Origin: Actinomycetes bacterium
GTDB lineage: Bacteria; Actinomycetota; Acidimicrobiia; Acidimicrobiales; Palsa-688
DNA: 6,901 nt
Direction: 5' to 3'
Assembly: GCA_021846485.1 (NCBI GenBank)
Contig: JAJZWW010000171.1
Span: 1-6,901, forward strand
Positions 1 through 5,613 of this stretch are shown here, piece after piece. The position numbers and the translations under genes are program-made. The notes below the pieces were generated by a model, which was given only the letters and a program-made list of their open reading frames with translations, was not told the origin of the DNA and ran no database searches. Position 1 is the stretch's first letter, and each line of letters begins with the position of its first letter.

Positions 1-1
1 T

Positions 2-127
2 TCCGATCTGGCGCTCGCCGGGGAGGAGCCCGTCGAGTGGCGCGAGAGCCTCGTCCGCGGGGACCGCTACTCCCTCGTGGCCCAGTGGCCCGACGGGACG
101 CGCAACCGCCCCGACGACCTGGCCTGA
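2..127 (+). CDS. C-terminal fragment of an unidentified protein
   Basis: This is the last 41 codons of a plus-strand gene whose start lies before the window. The frame is open from base 2 to a TGA at 125-127 and has the G/C-rich third positions typical of real genes here. The fragment is hydrophilic and acidic. It contains VEWRES near residue 11 and an aromatic stretch YSLVAQWPDG near residue 23, and ends in RNRPDDLA. I do not recognise a family. It converges on the ferredoxin gene, with 38 bp between the two stop codons, so it is not part of that operon. That it codes is likely from codon use and from the way it stops just before the opposing gene; its function is unknown. Confidence 0.55.
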   Translation, partial: SDLALAGEEPVEWRESLVRGDRYSLVAQWPDGTRNRPDDLA

Positions 128-148
128 GCCGCCCGGAGGCCCAGCCCC

Positions 149-164
149 CGGGAGAGCCGTCCCG
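149..164. terminator. Small hairpin between convergent genes
   Basis: CGGGA (149-153) and TCCCG (160-164) form a 5-bp stem with a 6-nt loop in the 38-bp gap between two converging stop codons. The position suits a bidirectional terminator. The stem is short and neither side has a T tract, so this is only a candidate. Confidence 0.2.
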
Positions 165-165
165 C

Positions 166-357
166 TCAGCCCTCGACGGCCACGGCGTCCTCGGGGCAGT
201 TGCGCGCCGCGAGGCGCGCCCGGTCCTCCTCCGCGGGCGGCACCGGGTCGGCGAGGACCGAGCCGAAACCGTCGTCGTCGGCAGCGAAGACCTCGGGGGC
301 CACCGAGTAGCAGCGGCCGTGCCCCTGGCAGCGTTGCGGGTCGATGCTCACCCTCAC
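166..357 (-). CDS. [3Fe-4S] ferredoxin, cytochrome P450-associated type
   Basis: A small cytoplasmic electron carrier, 63 residues from the GTG at 357. The cluster motif is C10-x2-H13-x2-C16, with the last ligand in a C54-P55-E56 context. The usual second cysteine is replaced by histidine, as in the single-cluster ferredoxins that pass electrons to actinobacterial cytochromes P450. The PEVF (21-24) and DDDGF (27-31) stretches also fit this family. The frame stays open upstream to 423, but that extension is a proline/glycine-rich run overlapping the neighbouring gene, while the GTG at 357 gives the normal family length. A GTG at 351 is also possible. The gene starts 10 bp after the stop of the membrane-protein gene, so it is probably the last gene of the dut-glycosylase cluster. 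No P450 or ferredoxin reductase lies in the window, so its partner is unknown. The family call is firm; the role is inferred. Confidence 0.88.
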   Translation of the reverse strand: MRVSIDPQRCQGHGRCYSVAPEVFAADDDGFGSVLADPVPPAEEDRARLAARNCPEDAVAVEG

Positions 358-367
358 GGACCCGACC

Positions 368-976
368 CTACCGCCGCCGGACCGGCAGGGCGCACTCGAC
401 GTCGGGGGTGGCGGTCCCGGCATAGGAGAGCTGGAGAGCGGTCTGCCCCGCCGGGCAGTGGGGTCGGGGGGCGGCCGTCGACACCTCGTGGACCGACACC
501 ACCCGCACCGCCGCCCGCCCGGAGCCGCAGGGCACCGGGCTCGGGGAGTAGGCCGGGGCCGCGCCGCTCGTCGAGGTGCGCTCCAGGCAGCGTCCGACCA
601 TGGCCCGGGCCTCCCGCCGAGCCAGGCGGGTGGCGCCCGAGCCGCTCTCGCGCGTCGCCTGCCAGGTGCCGAGAGCCACCGCCGCGAGCACCAGAGCTAC
701 CGGCACGAGGCGGTAAGGACTGCGCCACGGGGCGCGCCGCACCCGGGGAGGGGCGGGGATCCGGGCTGCGTCGGCCTCCCACTGCGGGGGCAGCGGAGGG
801 GCGTCGGCGCCGGGACGCCAGCGCAACCACCCGCCAGCCTCCTCGTTGTACCAACCGATCGTGCCGTCGGGGTCCTTGCGCCATCGGATGCCCCGGTGGG
901 TGACCAGCTCCGGCTCCGCTCCGGGGATGCCCGCCGTTCGGCGGGCCCCGGTGCGACCCCGGCCTGCACCGCTCAC
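368..976 (-). CDS. One-pass membrane protein, W-rich N-terminus, four outside cysteines
   Basis: A protein of 202 residues from a GTG at 976. The start overlaps the upstream glycosylase stop as GTGA, indicating translational coupling. Residues 29-67 hold a tryptophan-rich segment (RWRKDPDG, GWYNEE, GWLRW, PPQW) that should lie in the cytoplasm. An arginine-rich stretch (79-89) precedes a single hydrophobic helix at about 90-105. The remaining roughly 95 residues should be outside and contain C130, C150, C174 and C195, enough for two disulfides. The spacing (GRCL, VPC, then RAAVRVVSV, then CP, then VECALP) recalls the LppU/septum-formation type of actinobacterial extracytoplasmic domain, but this is a visual resemblance only. 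There is no lipobox or cleavable signal peptide. The function is unknown. Its place between a DNA glycosylase and a ferredoxin gives no clear clue, and co-transcription may be incidental. Confidence 0.75.
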   Translation of the reverse strand: MSGAGRGRTGARRTAGIPGAEPELVTHRGIRWRKDPDGTIGWYNEEAGGWLRWRPGADAPPLPPQWEADAARIPAPPRVRRAPWRSPYRLVPVALVLAAVALGTWQATRESGSGATRLARREARAMVGRCLERTSTSGAAPAYSPSPVPCGSGRAAVRVVSVHEVSTAAPRPHCPAGQTALQLSYAGTATPDVECALPVRRR

Positions 977-1839
977 CGCAGGAGGCGGGAGAGCCGCCGG
1001 TCGGCGAGCGACCTCCCGCCGGTCTGGCAGGTCGGGCAGTACTGCAGCGACCTGGTGGCGAACGCCACCTCCCTGACCGTGTCGCCGCAGGCCGGACAGG
1101 GCAGGCCGGTCCGGCCGTGCACCGCCATGCCGTCCCTCTTCTCCGCCTTCAGGCCGCTCGCCGGCAGGCCGAGGGAACGCTCGAGCGCCGCGGTGAGCAC
1201 CCCGACGAGCGCGGTGTGCAGCCGGGCGACCTCGTCGGGGTCCATCCGGGACGCGGGCTCGAACGGCGAGAGCCGGGCGGCGTGGAGCACCTCGTCGGAG
1301 TAGGCGTTACCGATCCCCGCGATCGCCGACTGGTCGACGAGGACGTGCTTGACCGGCCCGGGCCGGGCGGCGAGCAGCGCGGAGAGGGGCTCGACGCCGA
1401 GATCCCCCGACAGCGGGTCGGCGCCCAGGCGGGCGACCCCCTCGACCCCGTCCGGGTCCTGGACGACCCAAACCCCGAGACGCTTCTCGGTGCCCGCCTC
1501 GGTGAGCTCGAAACCCCCGACGTCGAGGGCGACCCGCAGCGCAAGGGGGCCTTTCCCCGGATTGGCCCTGGCCGCGGGGAGCTCGTCGCGCCACCGGAGC
1601 CAGCCGCCGCGCGCCAGGTGGACCACCAGCCACAGCGGTCCGTCCCCGCCTGTCTCCAGGCACAGGTACTTTCCCCGCCGCTCGCAGCGCAGCACGCGGC
1701 GGCCGACGAGCGCGTCCACCGGCGGGTCGAAGGTCTTCAGCGCGGACAGCGCGGCCACCTCGACCCGCTCCACGGTGCGCCCCGCAGCCCGCTGCGTGAC
1801 GTGGCGGGCCAGCGCCTCGACCTCGGGGAGCTCAGGCAC
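973..1839 (-). CDS. Fpg/Nei-family DNA glycosylase/AP lyase
   Basis: A base-excision repair enzyme that removes oxidised bases and cuts the resulting abasic site. The protein has 288 residues from the GTG at 1839, chosen because the mature protein must begin P2-E3 (PELPEVE), where Pro2 is the catalytic nucleophile and Glu3 the acid. K57 lies in RRGKYL, as in E. coli Fpg. The helix-two-turn-helix falls around QSAIAGIGNAYSDE (170-183). The zinc finger is C248-x2-C251-x16-C268-x2-C271, followed by an arginine-rich tail (272-288). The Met of the Fpg HLGMSG motif is Arg77 here (HLARGG), and the Arg-Phe pair of the lesion-filling triad reads R120-L121. This fits the divergent actinobacterial Fpg/Nei branch rather than classical MutM, so substrate preference is uncertain. 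The frame stays open upstream to 2106, but that part overlaps dut. The gene lies 98 bp after dut and overlaps the next gene by 4 bp. Confidence 0.93.
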   Translation of the reverse strand: MPELPEVEALARHVTQRAAGRTVERVEVAALSALKTFDPPVDALVGRRVLRCERRGKYLCLETGGDGPLWLVVHLARGGWLRWRDELPAARANPGKGPLALRVALDVGGFELTEAGTEKRLGVWVVQDPDGVEGVARLGADPLSGDLGVEPLSALLAARPGPVKHVLVDQSAIAGIGNAYSDEVLHAARLSPFEPASRMDPDEVARLHTALVGVLTAALERSLGLPASGLKAEKRDGMAVHGRTGLPCPACGDTVREVAFATRSLQYCPTCQTGGRSLADRRLSRLLR

Positions 1840-1898
1840 CCCGGCACCCACCGGCTGCGAGGACCCCGACCGGCCCGCTCCGGCGTGCTCCGGCGACT

Positions 1899-1927
1899 CG
1901 GCGTCGGAGCCGCGGGCTCCGTCGTCG
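1899..1927 (-). terminator. Hairpin downstream of dut
   Basis: In the 98-bp gap between dut and the glycosylase gene, CGGAGCC (1905-1911) and GGCTCCG (1915-1921) form a perfect 7-bp GC stem with a 3-nt loop. After one T/T mismatch the pairing continues to about 1899/1927. It begins about 10 nt past the dut stop codon. No T tract follows, so it could be a Rho-independent-like stop, a processing or attenuation point, or simply stable mRNA structure. I see no TANNNT promoter for the glycosylase gene in this gap, so some read-through from dut is expected. Confidence 0.35.
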
Positions 1928-1937
1928 GGCTGCCATC

Positions 1938-2375
1938 TCAGCGCCCCGTGTGGCCGAAGCGCCCTCCGGCCCGCTCGGACGCCTCGAGCCCTCCGACCGG
2001 GTCCCAGACCACCTGCTCCACCGGCACCACCACCAGTTGCGCCACGCGGTCGCCGCGGTGGATCTCGTAGGTCTCCGCCGGGTCGGTGTTGACCACCAGG
2101 GCGCACAGCTCGTCGCGATACCCCGAGTCGATCAGGCCCGGGCTGTTGACCAGGGTGAGCCCGTGGCGGAGAGCCAGCCCGCTGCGGGGCAGGAGCAGCC
2201 CGGCGTAACCCTCCGGGATGGCGACCTTCACCCCGGTCGGCACCAGCGCCCGGCCGCCACCCGCGGCGACCACCACCCCGCAGCGGGCCACCAGGTCGGC
2301 GCCGGCGTCTCCCGGCATGGCGTAGCGGGGAGCCGGCAGGTCGGGATCGACAGCCACCAGGGGGACGCGCAGCAC
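1938..2375 (-). CDS. dut: Deoxyuridine 5'-triphosphate nucleotidohydrolase (dUTPase)
   Basis: Trimeric cytoplasmic dUTPase: it hydrolyses dUTP to dUMP and pyrophosphate, keeping uracil out of DNA and supplying dUMP for thymidylate synthesis. The protein has 145 residues, near the usual family length, from the GTG at 2375. All five motifs are present in order: I DAGADL (23-28), II PRSGLA (63-68), III around GLIDSGYRDEL (80-90) with catalytic D83, IV GDRVAQLV (108-115), and V RAGGRFGHTGR (135-145). Motif V carries an extra Arg and a His where RGxGGFGSTG is common, but keeps the arginine and the phenylalanine that stacks on uracil. The start choice fits a TANNNT hexamer exactly 6 nt upstream. 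It is divergent from orn and first in the cluster dut, glycosylase, membrane protein, ferredoxin. Pairing dut with a base-excision glycosylase makes sense, because both limit damaged bases in DNA. Confidence 0.97.
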   Translation of the reverse strand: MLRVPLVAVDPDLPAPRYAMPGDAGADLVARCGVVVAAGGGRALVPTGVKVAIPEGYAGLLLPRSGLALRHGLTLVNSPGLIDSGYRDELCALVVNTDPAETYEIHRGDRVAQLVVVPVEQVVWDPVGGLEASERAGGRFGHTGR

Positions 2376-2381
2376 CGCTCC

Positions 2382-2387
2382 ACGCTA
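2382..2387 (-). promoter_or_regulatory. -10 element of dut, leaderless type
   Basis: On the minus strand TAGCGT matches the actinobacterial -10 consensus TANNNT, and exactly 6 nt separate it from the dut GTG at 2375. Transcription would then begin at the G of the start codon. I see no convincing -35 hexamer. Other genes in this window show the same arrangement. Confidence 0.55.
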
Positions 2388-2401
2388 CCGAGGAGCGCGG
2401 C

Positions 2402-2407
2402 TACGGT
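2402..2407 (+). promoter_or_regulatory. -10 element of orn, leaderless type
   Basis: TACGGT matches TANNNT and ends 6 nt before the orn GTG at 2414, again placing the transcription start on the first base of the start codon. Only 14 bp separate it from the opposing dut -10 element, so RNA polymerase could not sit at both promoters at once. There is no Shine-Dalgarno sequence before orn, which supports a leaderless mRNA. Confidence 0.55.
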
Positions 2408-2413
2408 GCTGCG

Positions 2414-2992
<579 letters not shown>

Positions 2993-3100
2993 GGACCCTT
3001 CCGGCAATTACCTGGACGGCGCTACCAACTTCGGCCGTGTCAGCACACAGTTCTCGGCCTTCGGCCGTCCAAGTAGTTGCCGTAGTTGCCGCTCGGGTCC
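2993..3100. repeat. Imperfect inverted repeat after orn
   Basis: The left arm (2993-3020) and the reverse complement of the right arm (3064-3100) match at 23 of 28 positions once a 9-bp insertion in the right arm is set aside. Matching blocks are GGACCC, then GGCAAYTA, then CYTGGACGGC. The gap between the arms is 43 nt and contains GTGT (3037-3040) and ACAC (3045-3048), which could form a small inner stem. The left arm begins on the base after the orn stop codon. As RNA the arms would form a long stem, so it may act as a transcription or decay barrier for orn mRNA. There is no T tract. It could instead be a copy of a dispersed palindromic repeat; one window cannot tell. Confidence 0.6.
3073..3090. 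repeat. 9-bp tandem duplication GTAGTTGCC x2
   Basis: Two exact, adjacent copies of GTAGTTGCC (3073-3081 and 3082-3090) lie in the right arm of the inverted repeat. The left arm holds only one equivalent, with one base changed, so the right arm gained a copy by slippage or the left arm lost one. Either copy could pair with the left arm. Confidence 0.8.
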
Positions 3101-3210
3101 TGAGCGGGCCACCCGAGTCGGGGTGGGCGTCGAGACAGGCCCCGGCCGCCGGGATCTCGCGAGCCGAGCAGGATGGAACAACGAGCGAGGAACGAGAAGT
3201 GGCGGTACTG

Positions 3211-3238
3211 GCCCCGGGGCCCATCCGGTACCCGGGGC
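3211..3238 (+). promoter_or_regulatory. Strong GC hairpin in the upstream region of the small basic protein
   Basis: GCCCCGGG (3211-3218) and CCCGGGGC (3231-3238) form a perfect 8-bp stem with a 12-nt loop, ending 64 nt before the ATG at 3303. It may be part of a structured leader. Such stems arise easily in DNA this rich in G and C, so the functional claim is weak. Confidence 0.25.
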
Positions 3239-3290
3239 GCCGGGCGGGGCAGAGTTGCAGGAGAGGACCCGGCCACCGGCCGGCCGTCTC

Positions 3291-3297
3291 GAGGAGG
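3291..3297 (+). promoter_or_regulatory. Shine-Dalgarno site GAGGAGG
   Basis: GAGGAGG lies 5 nt before the ATG at 3303 and matches the anti-Shine-Dalgarno core very well. It fixes the start of the small basic protein well inside a much longer open frame. Its strength contrasts with dut and orn, which have no leader at all. Confidence 0.8.
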
Positions 3298-3302
3298 CAA
3301 GC

Positions 3303-3620
3303 ATGCGCCCTGCAGACACGTCCCTTCCTGGCTCCACCGAGCACCGCCGGCGGACCCGCCGTCAGGCCCGTCACGAGGCCCGGGCCCGGCTCCGGACGGT
3401 CGTGGCCGACGAGGAGCTGCTCGAGGACGCTGACGCCCTGTGCCCCAAGGCCGTTCACGACCTCGGCCGCCACCCCTCGCCGCGGCCCCCTGCCGGGCCC
3501 AAGGAGGGCCGCCGCGGTGGCTTCAAGGTCTGGAAGACCCCGTACTGGAAGAGGCGCAACAACCTGCGCAAGGCCCGCAACGCCGCCGCCCGTGAGCTTG
3601 CCGAGGCGGCCTCCGGCTGA
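3303..3620 (+). CDS. Small, very basic protein of unknown function
   Basis: A protein of 105 residues from the ATG at 3303, set by the GAGGAGG site just upstream. It has an N-terminal cluster of Arg and His (HRRRTRRQARHEARARLR, residues 14-31), then a short acidic stretch (ADEELLEDADAL, 35-46). A proline-rich linker (58-66) follows, and then a basic segment with the motif FKVWKTPYWKRRNN (74-87) running into an Ala/Arg helix. The charge pattern suggests binding to RNA, DNA or the ribosome, but I do not recognise a family. No signal peptide or membrane segment is visible. It has a long upstream region of its own and converges on the AsnC-type gene with 80 bp between stops, so it is probably transcribed alone. 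The strong ribosome site and aromatic/basic core make a real gene likely; the function is open. Confidence 0.72.
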   Translation: MRPADTSLPGSTEHRRRTRRQARHEARARLRTVVADEELLEDADALCPKAVHDLGRHPSPRPPAGPKEGRRGGFKVWKTPYWKRRNNLRKARNAAARELAEAASG

Positions 3621-3700
3621 GCCGGGGCGGGGGCCGTCCCTTGCGCGAGCCGGGCTTGCACGAGCCGGGGAGGGGCGCAGAGGACCGGGCCGGAGCGAGG

Positions 3701-4000
3701 CTACCGGGCTCCCGTTTCCGGGGACTGGGCCCCGAGGTCCCACAGCGCCTCCAGGTCCCGGCGGCTGTAGGCCTGGAAGGCGATCAGAGTCCGAGTGTCG
3801 GTAATGCCCTCCAGGGCGTGGATCCGCCGGGTCACGACCTCGGCGAGCTCCTCGTGGTGGCGGACCCGCACCACGGCCACCAAGTCCGCGTGGCCCGCCA
3901 CGGAGTAGACCTCCGCCACCCCGTCGACCTCGGCCAGCTCCGCGGCGAGGGGCGCCACCCGGGACGGCGCGGCGTCGATGAGCACGAAGGCGTGGACCAT
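3701..4000 (-). CDS. Stand-alone AsnC/Lrp ligand-binding (RAM) domain protein
   Basis: A protein of 99 residues from the ATG at 4000. It matches the C-terminal effector-binding domain of Lrp/AsnC regulators. It begins MVHAFVLIDA, has the central VYSVAGHADLVAVVRV block (31-46) with the Gly and Asp characteristic of this domain, then EELAEVVTRRIHALEGITDTRTL (50-72). There is no helix-turn-helix. Such stand-alone RAM proteins form alpha/beta sandwich dimers and higher rings that bind amino acids or similar small molecules, and may modulate full-length Lrp proteins; the ligand here is unknown. The start is supported by TAGCTT 7 nt upstream, so the mRNA is probably leaderless. The frame is open further upstream but opposes the next gene. 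It diverges from the membrane-protein gene over 51 bp. Confidence 0.9.
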   Translation of the reverse strand: MVHAFVLIDAAPSRVAPLAAELAEVDGVAEVYSVAGHADLVAVVRVRHHEELAEVVTRRIHALEGITDTRTLIAFQAYSRRDLEALWDLGAQSPETGAR

Positions 4001-4007
4001 GTCCGGA

Positions 4008-4013
4008 AAGCTA
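4008..4013 (-). promoter_or_regulatory. -10 element of the RAM-domain gene, leaderless type
   Basis: On the minus strand TAGCTT fits TANNNT and ends 7 nt before the ATG at 4000. No Shine-Dalgarno sequence precedes the start. The spacing matches the other leaderless-type starts here. Confidence 0.5.
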
Positions 4014-4037
4014 GCCCCGGCGCGCGGGCCGCCGCGT

Positions 4038-4044
4038 GGGAGGA
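4038..4044 (+). promoter_or_regulatory. Shine-Dalgarno site GGGAGGA
   Basis: GGGAGGA ends 7 nt before the GTG at 4052 and selects that codon as the start of the membrane-protein gene. No TANNNT hexamer is evident on this strand in the 51-bp divergent gap, so its promoter is unclear. Confidence 0.65.
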
Positions 4045-4051
4045 TGGGGCG

Positions 4052-4684
4052 GTGCGCGTAGCTGTCCCCCACCCCGACCGGGGCACCGGGAGCCGGGTCC
4101 CGGACCTGCCGGAGCATGCCGCGCCCGCCGCCGGCCGGGCCCGGCGCAGGACCAGGTTGTGGATGGTGCTGTTCCTGCTCACCCCGGTGTGCCTGGCCGT
4201 GCCGATCACCCTGGCCTACGAGGTGGGCACGCCTCGCGAGCCGGTGGTGCGACCCGTCTCGGTCGGCCCGGGGTACCGGGCGATCACCGGCGCCTACTTC
4301 GGCTACGCGGTGCCCACCTCCTACCACCAGGACCGGGAGTGGACCGACCTCGACGGCAACTACTTCTACGGCTCCCCAGCGCACGGCTGGGTCGCCGAAG
4401 CGATCCTCGCCCGCCGGCGGCCACCGGGCCCGCGCACCGCGCCGCCCACCGTGTTCCGCTTCGACGCCGAGACCCGCTCGACGCCCTACACGTTGGGCCG
4501 CGGCCACCGCATCCGGGTCCCCGGCACCAGCTTCGCCTGGGAGGTCGGCGTCACCCGGCCGGACGGTTGGCACGCGGTGGCCGTCGACACCTGGCTGCGG
4601 GGCGCGTCAACCCAGATGTGGCTGCTGGTGAAGGCCCCGCCGACGGTCACTGCGGAGGTGATCTCCTCACTTCGCGGAGCCTGA
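4052..4684 (+). CDS. Membrane-anchored protein of unknown function
   Basis: A protein of 210 residues from the GTG at 4052, supported by GGGAGGA 7 nt upstream. A basic N-terminal tail (RARRRTR, 29-35) precedes one hydrophobic helix at about 36-56, so the rest (57-210) should be outside the membrane. The outside part contains GYAVPTSYHQDREWTDLDGN (84-103), a basic loop (120-128), and a C-terminal half with FAWEVGVTRPDGWHAVAVDTW (161-181). It then alternates hydrophobic and polar residues (QMWLLVKAPP) before a final helix-like AEVISSLRG. The mix of short beta stretches and a PDGW turn loosely recalls small actinobacterial extracytoplasmic alpha/beta domains such as the LpqN type, but I cannot assign a family. 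There are no cysteines outside the membrane helix. It diverges from the RAM-domain gene and converges on the thioesterase gene. Confidence 0.78.
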   Translation: MRVAVPHPDRGTGSRVPDLPEHAAPAAGRARRRTRLWMVLFLLTPVCLAVPITLAYEVGTPREPVVRPVSVGPGYRAITGAYFGYAVPTSYHQDREWTDLDGNYFYGSPAHGWVAEAILARRRPPGPRTAPPTVFRFDAETRSTPYTLGRGHRIRVPGTSFAWEVGVTRPDGWHAVAVDTWLRGASTQMWLLVKAPPTVTAEVISSLRGA

Positions 4685-4703
4685 ACGCCCGCCCCCGGGG
4701 CGC

Positions 4704-4724
4704 GCGACCTGGCCGCCGGGTCGC
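4704..4724. terminator. Hairpin between convergent genes
   Basis: GCGACC (4704-4709) pairs perfectly with GGTCGC (4719-4724), and inside it GGC pairs with GCC. It lies in the 80-bp gap between the stop of the membrane-protein gene at 4684 and the stop of the thioesterase gene at 4765, where a bidirectional terminator is expected. No T tract flanks it, which is common in GC-rich actinobacteria. Confidence 0.4.
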
Positions 4725-4764
4725 CCGCTGCTGGTCGGCGAGCCGGCCCCGGGATGCGGGAAGG

Positions 4765-5613
4765 CTACAGGCGCGGGGAGGGCTCGAAGCGGGCCAGGCC
4801 GGTGAGGGCCAGGCCACCGCCCCCGCGGACCACCTCCATCCGCAGCGTCGCTCCGCCGGCAGCGCGCCGCACGGTCACCTCGCCGGGCTCGGCGATCGGC
4901 TCCCGGTACTCCACCTCGGCCGAGCCGACCCTCCAGCGGGGAACCGACAGGTCGGCCTCCTCGTCGAGCAGCCCCCAGGCGACGGCGTTGTTGACGTGCC
5001 CGAGGACGTCGAAGTCGGCGGCCCGCAGCGCCCACCTCCGCTCGCCGACACCGCGGGGCAGGCGACCGTCCCCCCGCGGGCAATCCTCTCCCCCGCCGGC
5101 GGGAGCGGCGAGCTCCTGGTGCAACAGGCGGGCCCGCACCACCCGCTGCCCCGCTGCCGCGCCGAAGACCCGGTGGAAGCGCTCCCCGGGCGGAACCGGC
5201 CTCATCGTCTCCGGGTCGAGGCTCACCCACACCGAAGCCGCCTCGACCGCGGCCCCGCCAGAGCCGCGGAGGGAGGTCCGCCGCTCCGCCCAGGCGGCCC
5301 CGGTCCCCGAGCACCACGTCGCCAGGTCGAGCAGCTCCTCGTAGCGGGGGCGGCGAGCGATGTCCAGGTAGGTCCGGCGAATGACCCAGCGGCGTTCGTC
5401 GGCCACCCCTGCGTCCCTCACGTCGTCGGCCGCCACGTCCTGCAGGTAGCGGGCCAGCGCGTCGAGCCGGGCCCGGCCGTCCGGGCGGACGTCGGCCAGG
5501 CGCACCCGCCGGGAGGTCTCGTGGACCCGGCCTCCCGCGCCGGGCCGCCCCGGAAGAGGTGGGGTCGCCCCGTCGGCCCGCCGGGCTCCGACGAGCTCAG
5601 CGGCTCGCCTCAC
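4765..5613 (-). CDS. Acyl-ACP thioesterase-like double hot-dog protein
   Basis: Probable thioesterase releasing fatty acids from acyl-ACP (FatA/FatB-like family). The protein has 282 residues from the GTG at 5613, which overlaps the upstream hydrolase stop as GTGA. A GTG at 5505 would trim 36 low-complexity residues and begin right at VRLADVRPDGRARLDALARY, the expected start of the first hot-dog domain, so the N-terminus is uncertain. The first domain continues through YLQDVAADD (56-64) and ATWCSGTGAAWAERRTSL (98-115). The second carries the catalytic-type motif FDVLGHVNN (201-209) with H206 and N208/N209, then LLDEE (215-219). Known enzymes of this family use an Asn-His pair in the GHVNN context. 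The C-terminus (about 225-280) completes the second fold. Coupling to the alpha/beta hydrolase suggests a shared job in handling acyl chains. Substrate length cannot be read from the sequence. Confidence 0.87.
   Translation of the reverse strand: MRRAAELVGARRADGATPPLPGRPGAGGRVHETSRRVRLADVRPDGRARLDALARYLQDVAADDVRDAGVADERRWVIRRTYLDIARRPRYEELLDLATWCSGTGAAWAERRTSLRGSGGAAVEAASVWVSLDPETMRPVPPGERFHRVFGAAAGQRVVRARLLHQELAAPAGGGEDCPRGDGRLPRGVGERRWALRAADFDVLGHVNNAVAWGLLDEEADLSVPRWRVGSAEVEYREPIAEPGEVTVRRAAGGATLRMEVVRGGGGLALTGLARFEPSPRL

Larger units (their letters stand above)
2993..3302. other. 310-bp intergenic stretch without a recognised gene
   Basis: Between orn and the small basic protein I find no convincing gene and no tRNA signature. 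The first 108 bp are the inverted repeat. Next come a CCACCC/GGGTGG hairpin (3109-3126, 6-nt loop), the 8-bp palindrome CTCGCGAG (3156-3163) and an 8-bp hairpin (3211-3238). The last bases hold a strong Shine-Dalgarno site. A 9-bp direct repeat, TTCGGCCGT, occurs at 3030 and 3060. A frame continuous with the downstream gene is open across the region, but it carries few G/C-biased third positions and lacks family features. The stretch most likely holds the orn 3' end and a long structured 5' leader, or a non-coding RNA. I see no clear TANNNT promoter for the downstream gene. Confidence 0.5.

Noticed and set aside
358..423. Longer ferredoxin with 22 more N-terminal residues
   Set aside because: The extra residues are Pro/Gly-rich, overlap the upstream gene, and exceed the family length. 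The GTG at 357 fits better.
1840..2106. Upstream extension of the glycosylase frame
   Set aside because: The enzyme must start at PELPEVE so that Pro2 can be the nucleophile; the extension also overlaps the 3' end of dut.
2993..3302. A tRNA, SRP RNA or other standard RNA gene in the longest intergenic stretch
   Set aside because: No T-loop GGTTCRA-type sequence, CCA end or cloverleaf spacing was seen, and no SRP GGAAG-type tetraloop region. The hairpins present do not match a known RNA.
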